Position numbers and translations under genes: made by a program. A DNA stretch of 64,000 nucleotides from Brevibacterium sp. CS2 (GTDB lineage: Bacteria > Actinomycetota > Actinomycetes > Actinomycetales > Brevibacteriaceae), in the NCBI RefSeq assembly GCF_005280295.1, contig NZ_CP040020.1, positions 1,364,001-1,428,000 on the forward strand, given 5' to 3'. This document shows, in pieces, positions 1 to 7,744 of the stretch. Numbering within the stretch: position 1 is the first letter of the stretch; each line of letters opens with the position of its first letter. The notes beneath the pieces are model-generated. The model saw nothing but the letters and a program-made list of their open reading frames with translations. It made no database searches and had not been told where the DNA came from.

Positions 1-1
1 C

Positions 2-754
2 GAGGCCGGGGCCGATGTCGTCGCGGGCCGGAACTCCGTGCTCGAGGCGCTCCGCGAGGGCGTGCCCGCCACCGCGCTGTTCGTCGGCCAGCGGATCGAC
101 GCCGACGACCGCGTCAAGGAGTCGATCGCGCTCGCCGCCGAACGCGGCATCTCCATGCTCGAGGCGAGCAAGCCCGACCTCGACCGGCTCACCGACGACG
201 CCATCCACCAGGGCATCGCCCTGCAGGTGCCGTCCTACGACTACGCCCACCCCGACGACCTGCTCGCGCTCGCCGCGGACCGGTTCGAGACCCCGCTGCT
301 CGTCGCGCTCGACGGCATCACCGACCCGCGCAACCTCGGGGCGATCGTCCGCTCCACCGCGGCGTTCGGCGGCCACGGCGTGATCATCCCCGAGCGCCGC
401 TCGGCGAGCATGACCGCGGCGGCCTGGAAGACCTCGGCCGGGGCGGCCTCGCGGATCCCGGTGGCCCGCGTGGTCAACCTCGCCCGCGCGCTCCAGGACC
501 TCAAGCAGCAGGGCGTGTTCGTCCTCGGACTCGACATGGACGGCGACGTCGAACTGCCGGAGCTCGAGCTCGCGAGCTCGCCGGTGTGCATCGTCGTCGG
601 CTCGGAGGGCAAGGGCGTGTCGCGACTCGTCGGCGACCTCTGCGACCAGATCGTGTCGATCCCGATCCAGGCGAGCACCGAATCGCTCAACGCCGGCATC
701 GCCGCCGCCGTCACCCTCTACGAGGTCGCCCGCACGCGCTCCCGGGAGAGCTGA
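2..754 (+). CDS. rlmB: TrmH/RlmB-family 23S rRNA (guanosine-2'-O)-methyltransferase, 5' truncated by window edge
   Basis: A SpoU/TrmH-type methyltransferase that transfers a methyl group from SAM to the 2'-O of a guanosine in rRNA. The reading frame is open from base 2, so the start lies outside the window; 250 codons are visible. The visible part begins with [14 protein letters not shown], the N-terminal L30e-like substrate-binding domain. All three SPOUT motifs follow: [29 protein letters not shown] and [17 protein letters not shown], the last forming the trefoil-knot SAM site. RlmB is the closest family; a different TrmH paralogue cannot be excluded without the N-terminus. Next comes a convergent MFS gene after 26 bp. 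Confidence 0.9.
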   Translation, partial: EAGADVVAGRNSVLEALREGVPATALFVGQRIDADDRVKESIALAAERGISMLEASKPDLDRLTDDAIHQGIALQVPSYDYAHPDDLLALAADRFETPLLVALDGITDPRNLGAIVRSTAAFGGHGVIIPERRSASMTAAAWKTSAGAASRIPVARVVNLARALQDLKQQGVFVLGLDMDGDVELPELELASSPVCIVVGSEGKGVSRLVGDLCDQIVSIPIQASTESLNAGIAAAVTLYEVARTRSRES

Positions 755-780
755 GCGGGGACGCGCAGCCGGGCGACTGC

Positions 781-2199
781 TCAGCGCACGTCGCGCGGGA
801 GCACCGAGTCGGCTCCGTCCGTCGTGCCGGCGGCGCGGCTCTCCTTCGGCAGCGCGCCGAGGGAGACGGTGATGATCACCGCCATGACCATCGCCGCGGA
901 GATCACCCACATGCCCGCGGTCTGCGAACCGGTCGCATCGGCGAGGAAGCCGGTGATGTACGGGGCGAAGAAGCCCGAGGCGTTGCCCACCGAGTTGATG
1001 AGCGCCACGCCCGCGGCCGCCGCGGCTCCGGAGAGGAACGCGGTGGGCAGCGGCCAGAAGGTCGCGAGCGAGCCCATGACGCCGCAGGCGAAGATCGACA
1101 CGAACACCATGGCGAGGAAGGGCGAGCCGACGTAGGCGGTGATCGGGATGGTGATCGCGGCGACGATCGCTGGAGCGGCGACGTGCCACACGCGCTCCCC
1201 GGTGCGGTCGCCGTGGCGCGCCCAGAAGATCATGAAGACCGCGGCGAAGGTGAACGGCACTGCGGTGAGCAGGCCCTTCTCCCAGATCGAGTACTCGACG
1301 CCGAAGCGCTCCTGGAAGCCCTCGATGATCGTCGGCAGGAAGAAGCTGATCGCGTAGAGGCCGTAGACCACACCGAAGTACACGAAGGCGAGCGCCCACA
1401 CGCGCCCGGCGGTGAGCGACTTGCGCAGCGGCACGTGGAAGCGGGCCGCGGTGTCCGACTCCTCGCGCTCCATCTCGGCCTGGAGCCATGCCCGCTCGTC
1501 GGCGGCGAGCCACTTCGCGTCCTGCGGCCGGTCGGTGAGGAAGAACCAGCAGATGATGCCGAGCAGGATCGCCGGGAGGCCCTCGATGAGGAACATGAAG
1601 CGCCAGCCGGACATCCCCCAGAGCATCTCGTGGCCGTGCTCGATGAGGAGCGCGGACACCGGGGCGCCGATCACGCTCGACAGCGGGATCGCGACCATGA
1701 AGTAGGCGACGGCCTTGGCGCGCTCGGACTTGGGGAACCAGAAGGTCAGGTAGAGGATGATGCCCGGGAAGAAGCCCGCCTCGGCGATGCCGAGGAGGAA
1801 CCGGAGGATGATGAGCCACCATTCGCCGGTGATGCCCAGCCAGCTCGTCTGCGGGATGAAGGCCATCGCGGCCGCGATCGCACCCCAAGTGACGAGGATG
1901 CGGGCGATCCAGCGGCGGGCGCCGAACCGGTGGAGGGCGAGGTTCGACGGCACCTCGAGCAGGAGGTAGCCGGCGAAGAAGATGCCCGAGGCGAGTCCGA
2001 ACATCGTCTGGGTCAGGCCCAGTTCGTCGTTCATGCCGTTGGGGCCGGCGAACCCGATGTTGGTCCGGTCGAGATAGTTGATGAAGTAGAGGAGCCCGAG
2101 GAACGGGGTCAGTCGCAGCGCGACCTTGCGCAGTGTGCGCTTGCGCAGCTCGGCATTCGCTGCCGGATCCGCGGATGCGGCGGGGGTGGATGAGGACAC
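781..2199 (-). CDS. MFS transporter, anion:cation symporter (ACS) family
   Basis: A 472-residue major facilitator of the ACS type, which usually imports organic acids such as hydroxyphenylacetate, phthalate, tartrate or galactonate by proton symport. The ACS N-terminal hallmark LYFINYLDRTNIGFA is present near residue 45, followed by 12 hydrophobic segments and a long central loop around EMEREESDTAARF. I chose the GTG at 2199 because a good AAGGAG site lies at 2205-2210 and the segment upstream is not protein-like. The downstream-oriented SDR gene lies on the same strand 266 bp upstream and may act on the same substrate, but the substrate is not readable from sequence. Confidence 0.88.
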   Translation of the reverse strand: MSSSTPAASADPAANAELRKRTLRKVALRLTPFLGLLYFINYLDRTNIGFAGPNGMNDELGLTQTMFGLASGIFFAGYLLLEVPSNLALHRFGARRWIARILVTWGAIAAAMAFIPQTSWLGITGEWWLIILRFLLGIAEAGFFPGIILYLTFWFPKSERAKAVAYFMVAIPLSSVIGAPVSALLIEHGHEMLWGMSGWRFMFLIEGLPAILLGIICWFFLTDRPQDAKWLAADERAWLQAEMEREESDTAARFHVPLRKSLTAGRVWALAFVYFGVVYGLYAISFFLPTIIEGFQERFGVEYSIWEKGLLTAVPFTFAAVFMIFWARHGDRTGERVWHVAAPAIVAAITIPITAYVGSPFLAMVFVSIFACGVMGSLATFWPLPTAFLSGAAAAAGVALINSVGNASGFFAPYITGFLADATGSQTAGMWVISAAMVMAVIITVSLGALPKESRAAGTTDGADSVLPRDVR

Positions 2200-2430
2200 C
2201 GGATCTCCTTGCGTGCGATGGACCGCGTCTCGTCGGTGAGGGGCTCGGGCCACGGGCTCAGCAGTGAGATTCGGTCAGGACTGTGTCAGGTCTACACGTC
2301 CGGCCACTCCGTGTCCAGCGTATGCACAGCTTGTGTTCGAATCGTGAGATCAGTGGCTCCGGCGCGGGTCGGAGAGCCGGCGGTGTCCCGGGGAGGTGCC
2401 CCCGCCTCGGGCCCGGGAGGGGGTAACCGG

Positions 2431-2457
2431 GGCCCGGCCCGCCGTGCGGACCGGGCC
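2431..2457 (-). terminator. Hairpin downstream of the SDR gene
   Basis: GGCCCGG at 2431-2437 pairs with CCGGGCC at 2451-2457, with an extra CGC/GCG inner stem. It starts 8 bp beyond the SDR stop codon. There is no T run, which is common for hairpins in GC-rich actinobacteria. Confidence 0.5.
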
Positions 2458-2464
2458 GACGGCC

Positions 2465-3265
2465 TCACACCCGCGGGGAGAAGCGTCCGTCCTGGGCCAT
2501 CCAGCCGCCGTCGACGAGCAGCGAGTGGCCGGTGACGAAGCTCGAGGCGTCCGAGCACAGGAACAGCACCGGCCCGGCGATCTCGTGGAGGATCCCCCAG
2601 CGGCCGAGCGCAGTCTTCTCCGCGTAGGCGTTCCACCACTCCTCGTCGGACTTGATCTGCACGGTGAGCGGGGTCTCGAAGGGGCCGGGAAGGATCGAGT
2701 TGACGCGCACCCCGGACGGTCCGAGCTCGCTCGCGAGCGTCTTCGTCAGCTGCACGACGCCGGCCTTGGCTGCGGCGTAGAGGCCCTGGCCGGGCTCGAC
2801 GACGATCGCGCGGAAGGAGGAGAAGGTGACGATCGAGCCGCGGCCGCGCTCGGCCATCTCCGCCCCGAAGCCGCGCATGAGGCGGTACGTGCCCTTGAGG
2901 TTGATATCGATGACGCGGTCGAACTCCTCGTCGGTGGTCGACAGCATCCGCTTCCGGATGTTGAGACCCGGGGTCATGACGAGCGCGGCGGCGTCGGCGT
3001 GGGCGGCGACGAGGTCCTCGACCGATTCGGTCGAGGTGACGTCGAGCGCGGCCGCCTCCGCGGAACCCCCGCGGGCGGCGATGAGCTCGCCGGTGCTCTG
3101 CGCCCCCGCCTCGTCGAGGTCGGCGCAGACGACGTGGGCGCCGGCATCCGCGATGCCGAGGGCGGACGACTGTCCGAGCCCGGAGGCGCTGCCGACGACG
3201 ACGACGGTGCGGCCGCCGAGGTCGAACAGGGCGGGGATGGAGGGGAATTCGGGTGCGTCGCTCAT
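2465..3265 (-). CDS. SDR-family NAD(P)-dependent oxidoreductase
   Basis: A 266-residue classical short-chain dehydrogenase/reductase. The nucleotide-binding loop VVGSASGLGQ lies near residues 18-27, with an acidic residue (ADLDEAG) after the second strand that suggests NAD preference. The catalytic Ser is in FSSFR and the Tyr/Lys pair is in LYAAAKAG. The C-terminal VTGHSLLVDGGW is typical of gluconate 5-dehydrogenase and other sugar-acid dehydrogenases; the exact substrate is unknown. The start at 3265 follows an AAAGG site; the upstream extension (low-complexity H/S/T/P) is the translated repeat leader. The gene is preceded by CA-rich repeats and three operator-like elements and shares its strand with the ACS transporter. 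Confidence 0.85.
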   Translation of the reverse strand: MSDAPEFPSIPALFDLGGRTVVVVGSASGLGQSSALGIADAGAHVVCADLDEAGAQSTGELIAARGGSAEAAALDVTSTESVEDLVAAHADAAALVMTPGLNIRKRMLSTTDEEFDRVIDINLKGTYRLMRGFGAEMAERGRGSIVTFSSFRAIVVEPGQGLYAAAKAGVVQLTKTLASELGPSGVRVNSILPGPFETPLTVQIKSDEEWWNAYAEKTALGRWGILHEIAGPVLFLCSDASSFVTGHSLLVDGGWMAQDGRFSPRV

Positions 3266-3283
3266 GGGCTGCCTTTCGTCGGA

Positions 3284-3360
3284 GTGGTGCTGCCGGGATG
3301 GTGGTGCTGATGAGGTGCGGTGCTGCTGAAGTGGTGTGGTGTTGAAGAGGTGTGGTGCTG
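3284..3360 (-). repeat. Imperfect 16-19 bp tandem repeats in the SDR leader
   Basis: Read on the minus strand, units resembling CAGCACCACACCTCTT occur back to back at 3345-3360, 3329-3344, 3310-3328 (19 bp) and 3293-3309, followed by a partial fifth copy. They lie between the operator-like elements and the SDR start, so they would be in the 5' untranslated region. The C/A-rich, G-poor transcript should be weakly structured. Confidence 0.6.
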
Positions 3361-3474
3361 AATCCAATCTGCACTGTATCCCCGCCCGGCGGTGGACGGC
3401 GTACCGAACTGCGCGGTATCCCGTGACGCACGCATCATTGCGCGCCGCTGGTGGGATACCGCGCAGTACGATTC
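3361..3474. promoter_or_regulatory. Three GGGATAC-type operator-like elements upstream of the SDR gene
   Basis: GGGATACCGCGCAGT occurs at 3453-3467 (+) and, as an exact inverted copy, at 3408-3422 (-). A third, diverged copy (GGGATACAGTGCAGA, -) ends at 3382. Similarity continues about 7 bp beyond each core. Two copies point toward the SDR gene and are 40 bp apart; the third faces the opposite way. This looks like a multi-site binding region for a transcription factor not encoded in the window. The 3266-3574 gap otherwise holds only the tandem repeats. Confidence 0.55.
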
Positions 3475-3574
3475 CGGGCCGCCGGCGCGGCCCCGGCCCG
3501 CCTCTGCCGAGATCGCGAACTCCGGCGGATCCGCTCTCAGGAACCTTCGGAAATTGACGTCTGGGGTGGGGAGT

Positions 3575-4834
3575 CTACGGGGTGGGGGAGTCGGGGTCGG
3601 CGGTGCGCAGCGTCTGGAGGGCCCCGGTGCTCGGCTCGCGGAGGTAGGCCTCCTCGCGCGGGTGCGCAGGCAGCACGGTGTCGACGTAGGACCGGATCGC
3701 CTCCGGCGTGGAGACGTCGTGCCCGGCGTTCTCCGACAGGTACCAGCGGTGGTCGAGGAACTCGTGGAACAGCTGCGCGGGCTCGAGCCGGTCGGCGTAC
3801 TCCACCGGCACCGCGTCGAGCACGGGCCGGTACACATCGGACATCCACGCCATCGCGGAATCGTGCTCGTCCTCATCGGTGCGGCCGGTCGCCATCCGGT
3901 AGCTGTCGAGGTCGTTGAGCATGCGCCGGGCCTGGTTGTCCTGCGCGCCGATCCCCGTCAGCCGGCGCAGGCGGCGGGTGTGGTGGCCGGGCTCCACGAC
4001 CTTCGGCTCGATCCGGGTGGTGACCCCGTCGAGGTCGGTGGTGACGGTGAGCTCGCCCAGATCGAAGCCGATGTCGTTGAGCCGGCGCACCCGGTCGTCG
4101 ACCCGCCACCGGTCGTCCATCGAGAACTCCTCGGGTCCGGTGAGCTCCTGCCACAGCTCCCGGTAGCGCTCGAGCAGCCGGTTGCTCACCGCGAGGGGGT
4201 CGACCGAGGCGTCGACGAGCCCGCCGGCCTGGAGGTCGAGGAAGTCCCCGGCGATATTCGTGCGCGCCAGCTCGAGGTCGTGCTCGCGCTGCCCGTCGGA
4301 CAGCTGCGCGTGGAGCTCCCCGGTCTCCGCGTCGACGAGGTAGGCGGCGAAGGCGTCGGCGTCGCGCCGGAACAGCGCATTGGACAGGGACACGTCGCCC
4401 CAGAAGAACCCGGCGAGGTGGAGGCGGACGAGGAGCACGGCGAGCGCGTCGACGAGCCGGCGGGCGACCGCGGCGGCGAGGTCCTGGCTGAACAGCGCCC
4501 GGTACGGCAGCGAGTAGCGCAGGTGCGGGGTGAGCAGTGCGCCGGGCAGGCGCTCGCCGTCGGGGGTGCAGCGCCCGGTGATGTAGCCCAGCGGCGCGAC
4601 GGCGGGGGCGTCGAGCTGGCTGAGCACCTGGAGCAGGTCGTGCTCGCGCTCGGCGATCGGGTCCTCGGTCTCCTTGACCGCGACGACCACGCCGGCGAGC
4701 TCGACGAACCGCACGACGTGCCGGGAGATGCCCCGCGGCAGGCCGACGAGCAGCTCGCGCGGCCAGTCGGCGAGCGGGACGCGCCACGGCAGCGTGGCGA
4801 TCGCGCTGCCGAGCCGGTCGGCGGTGATGTTCAT
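3575..4834 (-). CDS. DUF4032 protein, kinase-like fold
   Basis: A 419-residue DUF4032 protein. The N-terminal half carries kinase-like landmarks: VAVKETED near residue 51 (a candidate ATP-binding Lys), EREHDLL (a candidate helix-C Glu), the catalytic-loop-like HLAGFFWGDVSLSN near residue 165 and LVDAETGE as a candidate metal-binding segment. The C-terminal half is the family-specific region with conserved WRVDDRV and HRWYLSE. Function is unknown; kinase activity is an inference from the motifs. A MalK-like ATPase lies 81 bp upstream on the same strand, probably in one transcript, and no permease or binding protein is nearby. Confidence 0.75.
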   Translation of the reverse strand: MNITADRLGSAIATLPWRVPLADWPRELLVGLPRGISRHVVRFVELAGVVVAVKETEDPIAEREHDLLQVLSQLDAPAVAPLGYITGRCTPDGERLPGALLTPHLRYSLPYRALFSQDLAAAVARRLVDALAVLLVRLHLAGFFWGDVSLSNALFRRDADAFAAYLVDAETGELHAQLSDGQREHDLELARTNIAGDFLDLQAGGLVDASVDPLAVSNRLLERYRELWQELTGPEEFSMDDRWRVDDRVRRLNDIGFDLGELTVTTDLDGVTTRIEPKVVEPGHHTRRLRRLTGIGAQDNQARRMLNDLDSYRMATGRTDEDEHDSAMAWMSDVYRPVLDAVPVEYADRLEPAQLFHEFLDHRWYLSENAGHDVSTPEAIRSYVDTVLPAHPREEAYLREPSTGALQTLRTADPDSPTP

Positions 4835-4915
4835 GGGGCCATCATCTCAGTGCAGGAGTCCAGGGGCGAGGCCGTGCGAGCAGGTGGGGCACTGCCCTGT
4901 CCCCGGCCGCGCGGC

Positions 4916-5599
4916 TCAGCGCAGCTGCCCGAACTCCTCGGGACCGTGCACCGCGACGAGCCGGCCGGAGTCGAGCACGGCGATCCGGTCGGCCACCGCC
5001 ACCGCGTCCGCCGCCGAGGTGGTGGCGTACAGAGTGGTGATGCCGAGCTCCTGCTGCAGGGTGCGGATCTGGTCGCGGGTGGTGTCGCGCACCTCGGGGG
5101 CGAGGTTGGCCAGCGGCTCGTCCATGACGAACACGCGCGGATTGCGCACGAGCGCCCGGGCGAGCGCGACCTTCTGGCGCTGCAGGCCGTCGAGCTCGTC
5201 GTGGCGGGCGCGGAGCAGCCCGCTGAGGCCCAGGCGGGCGGCGGCATCGGTGACCCGTCGGTCGATCTCGTCCTCGTTGATCCCGGTGAGCCGGAGCGCG
5301 AAGCCCATGTTCTCCGCGACGTCCATGTGCGGGTAGAGGGCGTAGTTCTCGAAGGCGAGCGTGACGTCGCGGTCGCTCGTCGGGACCTTCGACACGTCCT
5401 GGCCGCCGATCTCGATCGTGCCGCCGGCCGGCCGCTCGGTGCCGTGGATCATCCGCAGCACGGTCGACTTCCCGCAACCGGCGGGGCCGAGGAGGACGAA
5501 GAACTCGCCGTCGCGCACATGGAAGGACACACCGTCGACCGAGGCGTGCGCGGTCGCCGGGTAGCGGTGGGCGACGTCGGTCAGGGTGACCGTGGACAT
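4916..5599 (-). CDS. MalK-like ABC ATPase with degenerate catalytic motifs
   Basis: A 227-residue ATPase related to the sugar-importer MalK/UgpC group but lacking the C-terminal TOBE/regulatory domain (relatives run to about 360 residues). Walker A (GPAGCGKST) and Walker B (VFVMDEPLANL) are kept. The other motifs have drifted: the Q-loop reads AFENYALYPH (Glu for Gln), the signature reads LDGLQRQ instead of LSGGQRQ, the D-loop lacks its Asp (NLAPEV), and the switch His is Thr (YATTSAADA). It may bind ATP but hydrolyse it poorly. It pairs with the DUF4032 gene downstream; no transport permease is present. It is divergent from two LacI-type regulators. Confidence 0.8.
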   Translation of the reverse strand: MSTVTLTDVAHRYPATAHASVDGVSFHVRDGEFFVLLGPAGCGKSTVLRMIHGTERPAGGTIEIGGQDVSKVPTSDRDVTLAFENYALYPHMDVAENMGFALRLTGINEDEIDRRVTDAAARLGLSGLLRARHDELDGLQRQKVALARALVRNPRVFVMDEPLANLAPEVRDTTRDQIRTLQQELGITTLYATTSAADAVAVADRIAVLDSGRLVAVHGPEEFGQLR

Positions 5600-5701
5600 G
5601 CAGGCGGGTCTCCTTCAGCAGGTGGCACGAGCGGGGGCCTGCTCGTCTCCGACAGGCATCGTTGCAGGTGGATCGGTATGTGGTGCGGAACATCCCCACC
5701 G

Positions 5702-5707
5702 TAGGAT
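5702..5707 (+). promoter_or_regulatory. -10 element (TAGGAT) for a probably leaderless LacI transcript
   Basis: TAGGAT lies 6 bp before the ATG at 5714 and no Shine-Dalgarno sequence precedes that ATG, so transcription would start at or next to the start codon. The -35 region is weak. Confidence 0.4.
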
Positions 5708-5713
5708 AGGCGT

Positions 5714-6715
5714 ATGAGAGTTCGCCTGGAAGACGTCGCGGCCGCCGCCGAGGTGTCGGTCACCACGGTGTCGCGCGTGCTCTCCGGACGCGGTCCCGTG
5801 GCCGCTCCGACCCGGGACCGGGTGCTCCGCGCACTCGACCGGGTGGGCTACACCCGCTCGACCCTGCTGCACAGCAGCGTGGCCCGGCTCGTCGTCGTGG
5901 GCGCCCCGGAATCGCCTGAGCACTGGCAGCTCGAGGTGTGCCGGGGCGTGTCCGATCGCCTCCAGGCGGAGGGCGTGCTCACCGCCTCGGCGTTCCTCCA
6001 GCCCGACCTCGCCGACGTCCGCGCCGGCGCCGAGGCCGGTGCCGCCACCGTCGTCACCCCGACCTTCACCGCCCTCGACGTCGACGTCCCGGTGGTGCGC
6101 TTCGCCGAGGCGACGGTGAAGTCCCCGGCCTCCGCGCCGGCGGGCGGTCCGCGGGTGGGCGGGGAGTGGATCGCTGCCCGCATCGACCTCACCGGCGGCC
6201 TCACGCTCGCCTTCGAGCACCTCACCGCGCTCGGGCACCGGCGGATCGGGCTCGTGTGCAACGAGGCCGGGGCGCTCGCCGAGCAGCTGCAGGAGCGGTT
6301 CCTCGCCGAGCACCCTGCGCGCGGTCTGACGTCCCGGCTCGACGGCTGGATCGCCGCCGTCCCCAAGTCGTACTCCGGCGGCATCGAGGCCGCGGTGCGG
6401 CTGCGCGACGCCACCTGCACCGCGGTCATCGTGCAGAGCGCCCTGCAGCTCTACGGCGTGTTCGCCGCGATGCGCCAGCGGCGGCTCGTCGTGCCCCGCG
6501 ACCTGTCGGTGGTGGGCTTCGGCGACTCCTCGACCATGCGCTACACCGCCCCGCCGGCGACGGTGCTCGGGCTCGACAGCCCGGGCATGATCCGGGCGCT
6601 CGCCGCCGGGGTGCGCACCGTGCTCGACCTCCCCGGGGAGCGCATGCGCTCCGTGCCCCCGAACTTCCGGCCCGTGCTCCTCGCCCGCGCCTCGACCGCG
6701 GCGGCCCGCTCGTGA
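5714..6715 (+). CDS. LacI-family transcriptional regulator (first of a tandem pair)
   Basis: A 333-residue LacI/GalR repressor. The N-terminal helix-turn-helix and hinge are clear: MRVRLEDVAAAAEVSVTTVS, then RVLSGRGPVAAPTRDRVLRA. A periplasmic-binding-protein-like effector domain follows, with ALGHRRIGLV and DLSVVGFGDS at the expected places. The family usually senses a sugar and controls a catabolic or transport operon. It diverges from the degenerate ATPase/DUF4032 pair, which is a possible target. Its TGA overlaps the ATG of the next LacI-type gene by one base, indicating translational coupling. Confidence 0.9.
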   Translation: MRVRLEDVAAAAEVSVTTVSRVLSGRGPVAAPTRDRVLRALDRVGYTRSTLLHSSVARLVVVGAPESPEHWQLEVCRGVSDRLQAEGVLTASAFLQPDLADVRAGAEAGAATVVTPTFTALDVDVPVVRFAEATVKSPASAPAGGPRVGGEWIAARIDLTGGLTLAFEHLTALGHRRIGLVCNEAGALAEQLQERFLAEHPARGLTSRLDGWIAAVPKSYSGGIEAAVRLRDATCTAVIVQSALQLYGVFAAMRQRRLVVPRDLSVVGFGDSSTMRYTAPPATVLGLDSPGMIRALAAGVRTVLDLPGERMRSVPPNFRPVLLARASTAAARS

Positions 6716-7710
6716 TGCGCACGGACGTCTCGCTGGCCCGCATCGCGGAGGTGTCCGGCCGCTCGGAGTCGACGGTGTCCCGGGTGCTGCGTCGGGCGCC
6801 CGGGGTGTCGGCCGAGGCGCGCCGCGCCGTCGAGGTGGCGCTGCGCACCCTCGGGGTGAGCGGTGCGGAGGCCGCACCGAGCGACCGCGGGATCATCGCC
6901 GTGGTCCAGGCCGTCGTGCTCGGCGCCGACGTCGACGCCTTCGAGTCCCTGTTCCTCGAGATGGTGCGCCGGATCTACCGCGTGGGCCGGGTGGCGCTGC
7001 GCGTGACCACCGGGCCCGAGCTCGAATCCTCGGCGACCCGGCTGCAGGAGTTCGGGATCGTCGGCGCTGTGGTGCTCGGCGGGCAGTCGGCCGGGCCCGA
7101 GGCGAAGCGGCTCGCGGCGCTCAACATCCCGGTCATGCGCGTGTCGAACGCCCGCCACGAGGGGACGGGCCAGATCGTCCTCGACGCCACCCAGGGGATC
7201 GACACCGCCGTGCGGCACCTCGTGCACCTGGGGCACCGGCGGATCGGCATCGCGGTGCCGGAGGACTCCGCGGCGGCGAGCCGGGTGGCCGCCTACCGGA
7301 GGTCGATGGCCGATCTGCTCCACATCCCCGCCACCCGCGACCAGGCGCCGGTGGCGCAGGCCGGCCCGGGGATCCTCGCCGGCTCCCAGGCGGCCGAGCG
7401 CCTGCTCCAGGCGAACTGCTCGGCGGTCATCAGCTGCTCGCCGGCGATCACCTTCGGCGTCCTCGAGTCCGCGCGGCGTGCCGGGCTCGACGTGCCGCGG
7501 GACCTGTCGCTGCTCACCGTGGGGGAGATGCCCGACGCCGATGTCGTCCACCCGCCCCTGTCCCAGGTGACCTTCGACTGGCCGCAGCTCGCGCAGACGG
7601 CGATCGGCGAGCTCGAGCGGCTCATCGCGGGATCGCGCACCCTGCCGGACTACTCGGTGACCCCGGAGCTCGTGCTCCGCTCCTCCGAGATGCCCGTCCG
7701 CACGCGGTAG
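6715..7710 (+). CDS. LacI-family transcriptional regulator (second of a tandem pair)
   Basis: A 331-residue LacI-type regulator. The DNA-binding segment reads DVSLARIAEVSGRSESTVS then RVLRRAPGVSAEARRAVEVA, and the effector domain has HLGHRRIGIAVPED and DLSLLTVGEMPDAD. I start at the ATG at 6715, which overlaps the preceding stop (TGATG); a GTG one codon earlier is possible. Two different LacI-type proteins made from one message could form independent homodimers or a heteromer. Overall identity between the two is low, so this is not a recent duplication. Confidence 0.88.
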   Translation: MRTDVSLARIAEVSGRSESTVSRVLRRAPGVSAEARRAVEVALRTLGVSGAEAAPSDRGIIAVVQAVVLGADVDAFESLFLEMVRRIYRVGRVALRVTTGPELESSATRLQEFGIVGAVVLGGQSAGPEAKRLAALNIPVMRVSNARHEGTGQIVLDATQGIDTAVRHLVHLGHRRIGIAVPEDSAAASRVAAYRRSMADLLHIPATRDQAPVAQAGPGILAGSQAAERLLQANCSAVISCSPAITFGVLESARRAGLDVPRDLSLLTVGEMPDADVVHPPLSQVTFDWPQLAQTAIGELERLIAGSRTLPDYSVTPELVLRSSEMPVRTR

Positions 7711-7744
7711 CGCGGCGGGCGCGCCGGGATCGTGGCCGGCGGGC

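Noticed and set aside
586..2193. Long plus-strand frame opposite the MFS gene
   Set aside because: Composition (Arg/Glu/Gly/Asp repeats, no domain) is typical of antisense frames in GC-rich DNA, and the MFS protein on the other strand is unambiguous.
2294..2314. Inverted repeat ACACG-N11-CGTGT upstream of the MFS gene
   Set aside because: Arms of only 5 bp are expected by chance in a region of this size; there is no second copy.
3284..3474. Possible CRISPR-like array upstream of the SDR gene
   Set aside because: The repeats are contiguous without unique spacers, unequal in length, and no cas gene is present.
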